The notes below the pieces were generated by a model. That model saw only the letters and a program-made list of their open reading frames with translations, ran no database searches and was not told the DNA's origin. A DNA stretch of 64,000 nt from Rhodamnia argentea (taxonomy: Eukaryota; Streptophyta; Magnoliopsida; Myrtales; Myrtaceae), in contig NC_063152.1 in assembly GCF_020921035.1 (NCBI RefSeq), forward strand, positions 10,616,001 to 10,680,000, in the 5' to 3' direction. The position numbers were made by a program, and so were the translations under genes. Every line of letters starts with the position of its first letter. The first letter of the stretch is position 1. Positions 10,425 through 22,600 of the stretch are shown piece after piece.

Positions 10425-11779
10425 TGGTTTTTGGTTCAATGTTGGGTGTGGAGGTACTAGATTGATTGAAGCGGTCACTCTTACATTTGGGGAACCCCGA
10501 TGACTTATGTTGGAAGTAAGATTATCTTAGGTTAACTTGTTCTTATGTCTATATTATAATTATTACGCCTCGTGACAGAACTCTGGGAGATTTCCGGTTG
10601 GTCCCCTAGAAACAGGTTCGCAAGTGGGACAATACAAATGTCCCTTCGATTCAAATTGTTCTCCTTAAATGCTTCACGAGGATGCTCTTGTCTTGTTTTC
10701 TGAACATTTTGGATCGGAATGAGGCAGGCACCAGGCAGGCTTCGATTGGACCACTTCGGAGGTGAATCCAAAAAAAAAAAAAAAAAGAAAATCAAAGAAA
10801 GAAAAACAGAAAAAGAGAGAGAAGATCAGATTGTTATGATTGTGCATAGGTTACTATAATACACGACATAATTACAATAGATCTAAATAAAATATTTTAA
10901 CCCGTTATCTAATTAGCCAGTCACTACAATTTTGGTACGAATTGTAATAGATGACGGTTGTATCTAAGATAGTATTTCGATATTCAAATAGTCTTATCGA
11001 GACATATTCATATATATGTAGGATTATTTGAATAACACGTCGTTTCAAAATAAGAGGGTGTTACACAAAAGAAAATTTTTTATGAAAGAAATCTCTCGAG
11101 GCTTGTATTATCACTGCCGTTTCGATGGATTCGGGATTCTAGATGGAACTCCTTGTATAAGAGAGATTTGGTATGGTCCTTCGAGGAATTATCATGAAAG
11201 TTTGGCAAGCCCTTAGACAAAAAAAAAAAAAAAAAAGAGGAACTCTGCGATTTATTGAAAATCTTTCTAGACATTCGTGCATGGCAACATTTTACACAGA
11301 AATTACCAGGTTTTTTCAATTTCAATTGTCTGATGCTGACGAGTGATTTGCAGGCTTTGGTGGGGGCTCATTTGGTAGTTCATGGGGGGCATTATCATCT
11401 CCAACATTTCCACCCCGTCTTCCTTAATCATGGGTTCGTACAAAAGCATCTGCAGTGTTACTAAGACTCTTCATTGGAACACCAGTAACTTAAGATTGAA
11501 CAACATGCGCACTCTTTGATGTTTATGTAATGAGATTCTTTAATGCGTATAAGATACAAGATTTTTGCATTAGACAATGGATAAGTGCTTGCTAATACGC
11601 ATGATTAACTAATTGAGTGTATGAGCATGCCATGGACATTTGGCTAGGGAGCTAGGTAAGTTTAGATGCATTGTGTTACCTTCTAAGTCGAATCGAATGG
11701 ATCCCAATTCCTTAATAATCATATCACATCAATATTTATGTAATATTATTGCTATGAATGTATTTCCCATTAGAACTTG
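10425..11779. other. Gene-free stretch
   Basis: No coding feature is supported. A-tracts occur at about 10770-10786 and 11219-11236. They could be tails of short retroelements but no element body could be recognised. Confidence 0.4.
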
Positions 11780-12395
11780 TTAGTGGTGGTAAGTTTCTTG
11801 ATGGGTTAATACCAAGGCCGAACTCCAGAACCGGCCTCGTTGGACTTGGTTATGATTTTTCAAAATTGAGTACTTAAGAGTAGTGGTGCATTGAGCTTGT
11901 TCGAACCGAAGCTGGTTTTAATTAGTTCAGAATCGGTTCAACCAAGGATCCAGTTGCATGCAAAATCTCTTTATTGTGTTTCTGTTAGAGATGAGCATGG
12001 TCCGGATGGGCGGTTCCCACCCTAAAATCGGGAATTTTTCACTCAGGGCCGGGTCTGAAAAATTGAAACCGGAGAACCGTTCGTTGGTTCTATGGACCCA
12101 CCAAGCAAATAGAGGCGACTGAGAGCAAGAGAGGGAAGCAATAAACGGTCGAAGGTGAGGTCTTGAGTCGATGAGAGTTAAGAGTTGAGGCTGTGAGTCA
12201 AGAGATAGAGATGGAGAGACCGGGGTGAGAGCTTAAAAAGAGATGAGCATGTTTCAAATTAGGGATCTAATTTTTTTAAAATTATAATTAAATAATCTAT
12301 ATTATATATTATCGGTCCGGTCCGGATGGGCAGTTCCATACTTGGAACTGGGAACCGGACCAGTTCTAGGTTTCTTTGCGCACCCCTAATTTCTA
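11780..12395. repeat. GGAACCGG-type element F4, copy 3
   Basis: It contains 'ggtccggatgggcggttcc' near 12000 and again, with small changes, near 12315, plus 'gggaaccggaccagttctag'. It ends in 'cgcacccctaattt', the inverted counterpart of the TTAGGGGTG start of other copies. Confidence 0.55.
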
Positions 12396-12444
12396 TTTGG
12401 ACCTACCAAAAAGGAAAAATGCATAATCCCCCTTCCGTATACAC

Positions 12445-12475
12445 TTATTATTATTATTATTATTATTTATTATTA
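12445..12475. repeat. TTA/TAT microsatellite
   Basis: A TTA triplet run with one break. It lies about 250 bases beyond the stop codon of the E6-like gene, on its 3' side. Confidence 0.9.
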
Positions 12476-12726
12476 GATCCTCAACTTTGTTCCAAATACA
12501 TTTCCACACCCCCAACTTTTTCCAAACACGCAGTCCCAGGGAATACTGCAAAACAAGGTCACAAATTAAAGTTAAAAAAAGCTAAAAATGTATAGTTTAA
12601 CATTTTACGTTTCTCTTTTCCACCACAAAACGCCATAATCCAAAACATATCATGAATAATTAAAACCCCATTCAATTTGATCCTCTTAGGATCCATCAGC
12701 TTCATCAGACTCTCTCCCTCTCTCGC

Positions 12727-13853
12727 TCAGGGCACAAACTCATCGTCCTGGCTCTCCTGGAACTCCTCCTGGTCCTGGAATCGTCCCATGGAGTCGCGGT
12801 CGACTTTGTCGAACTGCTGCTCGTAGAGGTTGACGTTGTTGGTGCGGTCGCCGTTGCCGTAGTAACCTTGAGTCGAGTACCCGGGCCTCGAATTCTTGTA
12901 CCTGTTTTGGTAGTATTTCTCCTCGTTGTCCACGTCGTAGAAGTACTTCCCGTTCTCCATGAACCTCGTGTCACTCATCCCTTCCTGCTTCCCGGCGCCA
13001 TACCTGACGGCGAACGCGAGATACATCCGTCACATGTTTTCTTTGCATAATTTGAAAGTTAAACGTGAAAAGCATCCTTTAGAAAACGTATATGTAACCA
13101 CATTTTGTTCAAATTGGAGCGTCAAATAATCAAAGTATCATAAAATTTTATGCTGAATGCGCTTCTTATGTCGCTTGCTTCGAGCATAGCATTAAATCTT
13201 GCTAAGTGATGTTTATGCTTAGTCTAATACTATTAGCTCGACCATAACGCTTACCTATTGCCGCCTGTATAGTAGTTGTTGCGGTCATTCGTGGTGGCAC
13301 GGGAGCCGGTGGCGGTGGTGTAGCTACTATCTTGAAGCCGAGCGTTGCCGTCAAAGTTCTGCTCCTCCGGCAAGTAAGTGTCGCGGGCTTGCTCCCTCTG
13401 GCCTGTGACGTAAGCATCCTTGTCGAAGTAGTTGTCGCTCCTCCTATCGTTGTAATAGTTGTTGCTGCTCTCGGAATCGCCATTCGGGTAGCTGTAGAAT
13501 GAGTCGTCCGGCATCGCCGTCCTGGACGGGCGGTCACGGGTGGTGGCGGTGGTGGTGGCGGGAGTGTCCTCGAACATCTCCTCATGACCGTAGAGGCCAT
13601 ATCCATTCTGGGTCTGCGGGAGGAAGGCCGGCTCTTGCTCCTGGTCCTCCTGCTTCTTCAAGGCCTCTTCTTGGGCGGTGGGGAGAGCCTCTTCCGTGGT
13701 GTGGGGGACGACTCGTGCCTTCTCCGTGTCGTCATTGTCGTTGGCGTTGGTGAACTTGCTGAAGGATTCGCGCTCCCTGACCTCTCTTGCTTCGACATGG
13801 ATGGAGGCAAGAATCAAGAGCGTTGCGAAGAAGAAGTGTTTTGGAGTGACCAT
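12727..13853 (-). CDS. Protein E6-like, secreted
   Basis: Two exons: 13853-13255 and 13003-12727 (intron 13254-13004, donor AG|GTAAGC, acceptor GTCAG|G). The 291-residue product starts with a hydrophobic signal peptide (MVTPKHFFFATLLILASIH, likely cleaved after VEA). It is then hydrophilic, rich in Asn, Tyr, Asp, Glu and Arg. The second exon holds the family hallmark, GMSDTRFMENGKYFYDV, at about residues 207-223. This is the signature of E6, first described as an abundant cotton-fibre protein. E6-like proteins are thought to be exported to the cell wall; their biochemical role is unknown. The start is supported by the signal peptide and by a TATA box about 105 bases upstream. The reading frame is intact. 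Confidence 0.88.
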
Positions 13854-13953
13854 TTTGGAACTACGAGAGAAAAAAGAGAGTGAGAGAGATTGGTTTTTGG
13901 GAATAGTAGTGTTGAGGAGACTATGGTAGTGAGGAATATTTTGTGCTCTTTGC

Positions 13954-13968
13954 TTTATTTATATATGG
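13954..13968 (-). promoter_or_regulatory. TATA box of the E6-like gene
   Basis: On the minus strand this reads CCATATATAAATA, about 105 bases upstream of the E6-like ATG at 13853. CT-rich DNA follows upstream (13976-13994). Confidence 0.6.
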
Positions 13969-13994
13969 ATCTGTCTCTTTCTCTCTCTCTCTCA

Positions 13995-16900
13995 AGAAAA
14001 ATTTGCCCACTATTTGGCATGAAGCCCTTTTTCTTCTTTGGGTCCTCTTTTATTACAAATTAATTATGGTTCGATTGATTTAATGTTGCTTTTTTCTGAG
14101 ATTTTGCGGCACTTATGGTGATTTTGTCCCTTAAGAGAGAGAGGGAGAGGGAGTCATGTGACTTGAAGTTCACACTTTCCATATCTTTTCTCCAAAGCCC
14201 CTCTTGCCTCTCTCTCTCTCTCTCTCTCTCTTTCCTCCCTCCTTGAATTGCTTACTTTACCAAAGAGCCAAAGGGAAGATAAAGTCTTAGGCATGAGCGT
14301 ACAAGGGTTTATGATTGAAAACACCGGTATAAAAAGGAAATTCTTCATTGAATGAACGTAATTAGAATAAGAAAGAAGAACAAGCGGACGTCACCATCTG
14401 TGCGCAATTTAAAAGAACACCCTTTTTTTTTTCTCCGCTGTTTGTGCATGAATTAAAAGTCCGAAGCATAATGTGCCAACTTAGGTTTTTTTCTTGTATC
14501 TTATGAGCGGGTCCATTGTAAGTTCTCGAACATTGTACATTGGATTGAAGCGAGGGTACCATTTTGAAGTTTAGTTTAGAATGGGAAAAGGGCAAATTGG
14601 GGAATGACTATTAGAATTGCATATACATATAAACATATATGGAGCAAATAAATCCAAATAAATAAAAAAAACCAAAAAGCGAAAGGGAAAGATGGGCGGG
14701 TGATTATGCGTGAATTGAGGAGGAGTGGGTGGGGCACGCGACATAATGGCCATTTCATAGTGCACGCAGCATGTGCCCCTCCTCTACTTCTTGTCTACTG
14801 CCATGCTCTTCTGGGTACTAGTCCCTCTACTCTCTCCAAAATCATCCTCCCATGCCCCCAGCCCCATCACTCGTAGCGATTGGTCGGGCGCTCAAAGATC
14901 GATGCCCTTAAATTTGCATGCCGTCGGGGCAGATCCTGTATTTGAATCACAGCGTCTACCACTCGCAGCAGCTCCGAATGCCCAACTCACCGCCTCGCGG
15001 ACGAAATTTTTCACCTCTACCGCGCGGAGATGTTCGGTTGAATCGAAATCTTCGGACATCCCGTGTTATCTCGGAGGAGTAGAAAGGTCCATGACACCCT
15101 TTTGGAGGAGGAAACGAATGACAATAGGATAAAATACAATGTAGCCTGCATAAGTGAAGCCCTACCTCACGTACGCGTGACAGCTAAAATAATGCCACTA
15201 TTCTTGCGGTGGGGGACTCATGCTATTGCATGCTACTCTTGGGTTAATTCACTTTTGCTGTGGAGTAGTACTCTTTAGGGTTTGATCACTAGTGTGAGGA
15301 AGGTGAGCCAAACCTCAATTTCAACTTTTTTTTTTTTTTTTTTTTGAGGTTCTTCCATAAAAGTTGGATTTGGAGAATAATATGTTATGGGGACAAGTCC
15401 ATAATAATCACCATGAGATCTTCCCGAAGGCTCTTATCCGTTCATAATTAGAGACCTTTAAAGGTCATTTTGTCTTTTGGTCCAAAGTTAACTATACCAT
15501 ACTTTCTAGTTCTAGCTGTGTTCCCATTGCACAACTCTCTCGGATGATAACTTCTTGGAGAAAATTGCATTCTGGTTAGGAAACTTTAATCAATTGTATA
15601 ATAAAGTCATTGAATTTTGATTTTAAGAATCCCAATACACTAAATTTCTATTTGGACTTTGTTAAAGAGTGCTTCGGGGTCACATTTTTAAGCAACTGAT
15701 TAGCTAAACCCTAAAGTTTTCGATACATTGATTGCTCTCGTATTATGCGCAATCGGTGTCTTGAAAACTCAACAATTCCGGATAAAGTATACTTCACTAG
15801 CTCGGAGACACCTGTTAATATGACCCTTTTTCATTTCTTTACGGTCGATGCATTTTAAAATGTATCGGACCCACTCTTTGCTGAAATAAATTGATGTGGC
15901 GAAAACTGAGTTATCCAAATTGATGGCGGTAGATATGACTTTTATATGAAAATGATTGCACGACCCGCGTATTATGTACAAACACATATGTCATAACTTT
16001 CATTAGTAGATCATTTAACAACAATGTGCTCATAACTGATAATCTTCAGACTCAACCAATAGAAATTAAACCTACTTATGAGGAAAGGGAGTTGCCAACT
16101 AAAGCACGTAGGGCTTTGAATTCCAATTTTGAGGGCGTTAAGCAAGTACTTGAAATCGGACCCTCCAAAATTCAAAGATGTTAGGTAAAAAGGTTACATT
16201 TTGAGTTGGCCTTCAACACCAGATTCATCGGCCACTTTTACTTTCTTATTGAATGCACTTCGCTCGAGGAAGGAGATCGAGGAAAATAAAAATGTGTTTT
16301 TTTTTTTGGAATTTCGCCGATTAATTAAATGTATTGATTGTAGATTATTAAAGTACCTCATATCATTTGTCTATAGAGCTTATATGCTATTCATATGTAT
16401 ATAAGATATATCCCTATGCTTGCAGACTTAGCTTTTGGGGTAGGGCATCGTGGCTTAGTATCAGAGCCAAGTATTGTCCAAATTTCTCTCGCACATGCGG
16501 CCTCAATTGACAAATTCCACATGTTGCTGTTTATCCGACTTACACGTGAGTTGGGGTATTATGATATCTCGCATCGCATGTCTGCGAGATCCATATGCTC
16601 TTACATACACACAATATTCCTCCATCTATTAGCTTAAGCTTCTTTCATTGAGCAATACAAAAATCGATTTTGCTCCATCAATCCAAGAACATGGTGGCCA
16701 AAAGGCAAATAAAATTAACACGTCCCAAGAGTAAAGCCCAAAAGAAGAGTCGGCAATGGATTGATAGGGGGAGGAACAACCCCACACAAACAAAAGCTTT
16801 GGTATCCACAAAGTTGGGCAATGGCATTTACTCTTTAGCTGTGGCATTCAATTTTGGAAGATGAAATTGGAGGTGCATAACAATATCATCCAGTCCACAT

Positions 16901-19617
16901 CGAGGAGTAGCTTTAGTCGTTAGATATATTGATTATATATACCCTAGGAAGCACAAGCTTGCCAAAAATATAGTCGTACTATATTAGATTATAAAAAAAA
17001 AAATTTTAAAAAAATGGAATAATTATGATAATAATTAAACGGAGAAGGAAAAGGAGCAGTTGGAATTCAGATGGCGCAAAGTCTTTTTTGTCAACTCTTG
17101 CGTTGGAAGGTTGAACCAAAAGCTGTGTCTCCCATGTCTTCGACCCTCCTCTTTTGTTTCTCCTTGTTCTTTTTTGTTTTTTCCAGCTTTCTTTCTCGGA
17201 TTTGGTGGGGTTCATTGCGTGATTAGCGGGGGAGACTTCACCATTTTTCACAATCGTTGGTGGGGGAAATTCAAAAGAACCCACCTTGCAAAATTTCGAA
17301 ATAACCGCCACCGCCGTAGAGAGTAAAACCGCACACGAGACGCACGTGGTCGCCGGACGGTGAAGATTTAAGACAAGTACTATTTCGAAATCAACAATTT
17401 GAGGGTTTTTTTTAAAGACAAGTACCATTTTGAAAGTTCGTTTGCGAGGGGTTTGAAGTTTTTCCATAGAGGTTGGCTTTGTTGTTATGCGGGTCATGAA
17501 TTTTTTAACCAGTAAAGTGAAAGTGAAAGTAGAAAAGGGAGGAGAAACAGGACAAACTGAGAAAATAGAAAAAGGAAAAGCATCCAAAGTTACAACCAAA
17601 ACACGGCTTTGATAATAAAAGGAGTCACCATATCTCGAACATAATCTTAGCTCCAAGATTACGCGAGAATAGGAAAAAGGAAAATCCTCGAACTGTTTTC
17701 CGGAAAAAGAGCCACGAACCTTGACGTCCTAACTTTGATATTCCAAGGGCGTTGACCGACGTGGGACGATGAGATCGATTTCCGAAACTCTAACTTAACG
17801 AGGATGTCACGAGTCCCCCGACAACGGTGTCCTGTCGATTTGGAAGTGCTTGGAAACCAACTAGTTTGTAAAACGAAAGTGGATCGGCATAAGTTGGAGT
17901 TTTATTCAGTTTCAATCCAAAACTGAGCTGTATCCCCCCCGAGCCAAGTTCCACCTCGATACCGTCAAGAATTCCTAAATATTGGATGGATAGGAGAGGA
18001 GAGGAGAAACTCTTTTCTTTTTAACAGAAAGCAGTGATGAATGGGACGGAGCTGCTCCAATCAAAAGCTTCAATTGGTCCTGTGAAAGAAAGCTTGAAGG
18101 CGCCCGCCCCATACTTGAATGGGCTTACTTCATTCCGCCCCTATGACTCTTCCTTCGTCACCCTCTTCTCGACCAGCGAGCGGAGGAGCAAGTGTAGGCG
18201 AATAAAACTGAGAAACTGTCGTCTAGCCCTCATCGAACAGACATATTGCCTTCGACTTGTGTAGTCTATGAATCAGTCTAGAAAGCAACGGATACGCTTC
18301 TCGAAGAGGTTGTTTCCCTAATTAGAAAATGACAGACAGGAGGGTTTAACGAAAGAACAGGTCTTGCATGAGAGTTTTATTGGAAAGATAAAAGGGTAAA
18401 TTCTGTGTGTAATTGAACCTCTTACCCATGTTTTAGGATCTCCATGTGCTCTTTTATTTTGGTCAATGCCCCCCCTCCATCATCTGTTGATAGGGTTTTG
18501 CATGATTCATTAAGATGTAGAAGCCATTCTAAATCAATTTCTTTACTACCAAGATTGCTCTACAATGATTTCCTTTCTAAAAGACAACACACAAATTTGC
18601 ACAATGTGATGAGTAATCTGACAAATTTGTTATAGTAGAGGTTGCGGCACAGGCTTGACATGGGCAGATTCAGTTTACCTTGTAAAAGCAGGGGACATAG
18701 CGTTTTGATCTAAGATTTCAATTCTTCCGTGTTTCAACAGTAGTATATTGTACAGTGGAGCTAAGGTCCAAAATAGGGAAGAAAGAGATGCTTCCACGAC
18801 TCCGCCACTCAATCAATTCTATTCCACTTAATCCCTCTATTTTATGGCCACATATTTTTCCGGTTCTAGCAGTGAGGCTCGACATCAAACCCACTCGTCA
18901 AAACCCGCCCCATCACCGAAAAGTTGAGGAGCTTCCTCACCCAATTGATTTCGACTAAAAACTCAGGAACTTCTTCATGCAGCCAGTTGATTGGGCCGTC
19001 CAATGAGATTTATTAAAGGAGCCGGCTGATCGGGCTGTCGAATGAGATGTATCATCCAGGCCACTTAGATGTTGATCCAGCCCGGGAGAAGGCACATTCA
19101 TTCACACATCAAACAAGAGGAAGAACCATATCAACCTAGACGTACTAAACCTGTTTTTACACATCAATCCTGAACTTGCTTTTACCATCATTACTTCTTT
19201 CTAAATCAAAGAGATGAGAAAGTGAAAAACCCAACCAAAAGATCAATTTCTGTTTGGATCACTAACGATCCAAATCATTACAAATCAGGTCAAAGGCAAA
19301 AGTTGTAAAGAAAAAAAGTTTGAAAGCACAGCAGAAAATGTGACAGTGCATTTTCCATACTAGTCTACAAGATATTTGACCAAGACACAGTGCCTGTCCC
19401 AATCAAGAAAAGTTCGAAAAGCGTGAATACCATTTTAGGCTCACATTGTCAAGAATGCAGCTGGAGACAGTATGTATTGAAGTAGATTGAAAATGAGTTT
19501 CAGTGCTATGTACAGATCTAATTCAGCCGTGCCAATATTTTCCTACCAATACCAACGTAGAGAGCAAGGCAGGAAGCGTTGTCTTCATTTTGAACAGACA
19601 AACAGAGCAAGCTTCTT
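13995..19617. other. Long intergenic stretch without recognised genes
   Basis: Several open stretches occur, the longest on the minus strand at 17006-17656, but they start at non-ATG codons, are low-complexity and show no family motif. A CT microsatellite lies at about 14206-14232 and a T-tract at 15326-15345. The part nearest 19618 is probably the 3' UTR region of the next minus-strand gene. Confidence 0.4.
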
Positions 19618-22600
19618 TTATTGGAGCAGTGATGAGAACCATACCCAAATGCTCATTATAGGGAACATAACGATAGCAGATGCCTGAAATGTAGCAAATG
19701 TTGTGAAGGCTAGTAAGCTGCTGATTTTTCAGAGCAATGGAACAGAAGAACTAATATATAGGTAGAATCATACCACAAAAAACACCACTTCATCATTTGC
19801 AAGTGGTGCCATGATCTCATTTCTTTCCATCTCTCTCTTGATGAAACCTTGTAGCTGCAAATGAAATCAAATAGCTAAATTTTCTTTCACAGAAGATTGT
19901 CAAGACAATATACATGTGTGTGTGCATTTCATAGTTTGCTTGTAAAATTATATGAGCCCCCATATTCTGAACATACATAAAATACTAAATAATGCACTTG
20001 ATACAAGAAATTTACCAAGTTTTACACATGGCCTCAGATTTAAGTTGACAATGGTTAACAGTTATAGTTGCAGGCTAGTCAAATTTTCAGCATATATCTC
20101 CATTCACAGCAAAGAAGTTCTGACGATAACCAAAAAATGGTCTCCACTCCAGTACGTAGCTATGCAATAAGCTAGAACCCTGTTAGGGTATACACTACAT
20201 GTCCTTGTTGTTATGTACACACCTCATGATGATACTTCTTCCCAGCCAAGAAGGCTTTCTTGGACAGATGCAGAGCCCTCGAGAGATGAGAAGTTGATGT
20301 AGGTACTTTGACAAATGAATAGTGATGTAACATCCCACGTACCATCTGAAGATGATTGCTGGTGATGCTGTCAATAAACTATAATCCACGAAGATGAAGT
20401 ATATCTCATTAAAAAACAAAAACTTCGCGAATTATGAGCTTAAAAGACAGGACCATTTGCTAAACCTATCACCATCACAGCTAATTGACCAGACCAGATC
20501 ATATTCAGAGCTTCAATGGCATCCAGAATAGTACGTAATATACCAGCAATTACCTTTAAGAATGTGCATCTTGTTGGATATACTCTCCTTTGAGCATTTA
20601 GAGTCCTCACCTGATCAACAAAGGAGCATATTGAACCAGGAGGAAGAAATGGTCTATATGAAGTAAAGTCAATCACACAAGAGGCGGATATCAAGATATA
20701 CTTCTGTAATCTGGAGAGCCTGCTCAAGGTGCTGAACTTGAATCCACTGCTCTGAAACAATGTCAGCCAGCTGTAAGCAAAGTGAATGAAAGATTACTAT
20801 AACGGATGTGCCACAACAAATACACAATCCTAGCGCGAAAATAGGTTTTTAATGAGCTTCTAGAACTCTAGACAAGCTAGAACATCATATCTACCTTTAC
20901 ATTTTCCGTATTTGTAACTCTACAAGTGATTTTCAAGGGAAGATTTGCAAGGGAATCTGGAAGATTAGCAAGTCAACCTGGACTCTTGAAATTTTTCTAG
21001 AACACATGTTGCACAAGACTACAGTTTAATAGAATTCTAGGTCCTTATGGTATAAATACACCACTAACTAAATTCCACAGAACTGGGAACACATATCGTG
21101 AGAAGAAGAGCAAATATAATTAAACAAAGAACATAGTACAACAATGCGCTCAAATATCCACGGTAGAGAAGTTAAAAGCATTGGTTAGGCCATGCACAAT
21201 ACTTCTCTTTTGTTCCAAAGCCTCTGCACAATTGATGGCATACGTTGTAATATTCTTGTTTCGATAATTATTGAGAAAATCTACAGCTTGTACTTGCGAT
21301 GTCAAACCAACGTGATGGTAACGTCATAAAAAGAATCAGACCTAGGATGGCTCATTGAGTCCTCTGTAACGTAAGATATATAGGAAAATTTATCAAACCA
21401 GCGAATTAGGTGAAACTGTACAGTTCCACTAAGCAAGTGAAAGACCAATGGAGGCTTTGCTATTTGTACAGCATTTAGCATGAAGTTCATCCCTCTTCTA
21501 TTTATTTTTGTTTTTCTAAAACAAACAGTATTTTTATTTTAAACTGTTATAAGAGCTCACTAAACCATTTGGACAAAAATCCCCTTAGACATTAGGGAAG
21601 TCCCACAAAACAACCAAAACGCAAACAAAGAAATGAAAATGTGAAAACAACGCAAGAAAAGTTGGATAGTTCATCAGTAAAGAGTCTTAGTTCGAAAAGC
21701 TTGTTACACATCTATACAAAGATCTTTGTTGTTTCAACACCACCAGTTATTTGTTCCTTCAAGACCTACTACTTCCTTTCATGGCCAAAGAAAAGCTGCT
21801 ACTCTCTTTCTCCATTACAAGATATAGACCAACCATTTTCCAAGCTGCAAAAATCCCCTATCGACAGAAACCCTTTCTGAAAGTCCTAAGAGTCAATGTG
21901 AAGCCTTGAAAATAACCCTGATGCACCAAAACATAGTCTCTGCCATCAATCAACTGTTTACTACTATGCTTTATTTTATATACTTGAATTGACTAAAGTC
22001 CATGATGTAGCTCCTTTGGTAAACTTCTTGTCACATGCACAAAAAGAGAAGTATATGTTCTCAGGTATGATGTAGCTGCTCTAGGCTTGAGTCAGTGTTT
22101 TGCATGTAAGAAGTATATATACATGTGTTCTACAGGAGTTAATTATGGTGTCTAGTCAACTCATTTTTGGGGTTCCTCTGATAATGCCAAACTGGAAGAT
22201 AATTGAGGACCTGTAGTTAATGAAGATCAGAGTATTGTAACCCATGATACTAGACAATAAGGAGTTCATTCAACGACAAAGGTTGCAAAACAGACAATCT
22301 GGTAAGACAATGTTAATGATAACAAGGTCTGTCATTTATACATATCTAACACAAACTACTTAGAGATGATTGAAGAAAGCTCGTGACATACAAGTGTTTT
22401 ATATATAGCCACAAGAGTTCACCTTCTCCAGCATCCTTAACCTTTTTCAATAACATATCATCCTGTATGTAGGAATTTTCACCTTTTCGACTTTTGAAGC
22501 AGTAACTTCCAGTCTAGCCTCAGCTTCCTTTGCTTTAGATTCCAAGACATGAAGATCAAAGTTGTTTTTTCTTGAGGCAGCCCATAGACGTCTTACCTAA

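Noticed and set aside
13202..13606. Overlapping frames on both strands of the E6-like gene (Thr-, Pro- and Arg-rich)
   Set aside because: They are shadows of the real exons, which have a signal peptide, good splice sites and the E6 hallmark motif.
17006..17656. 216-codon minus-strand open frame
   Set aside because: It starts at a non-ATG codon, ends in a poly-Ile/Phe run from AT-rich DNA and shows no domain or family pattern.
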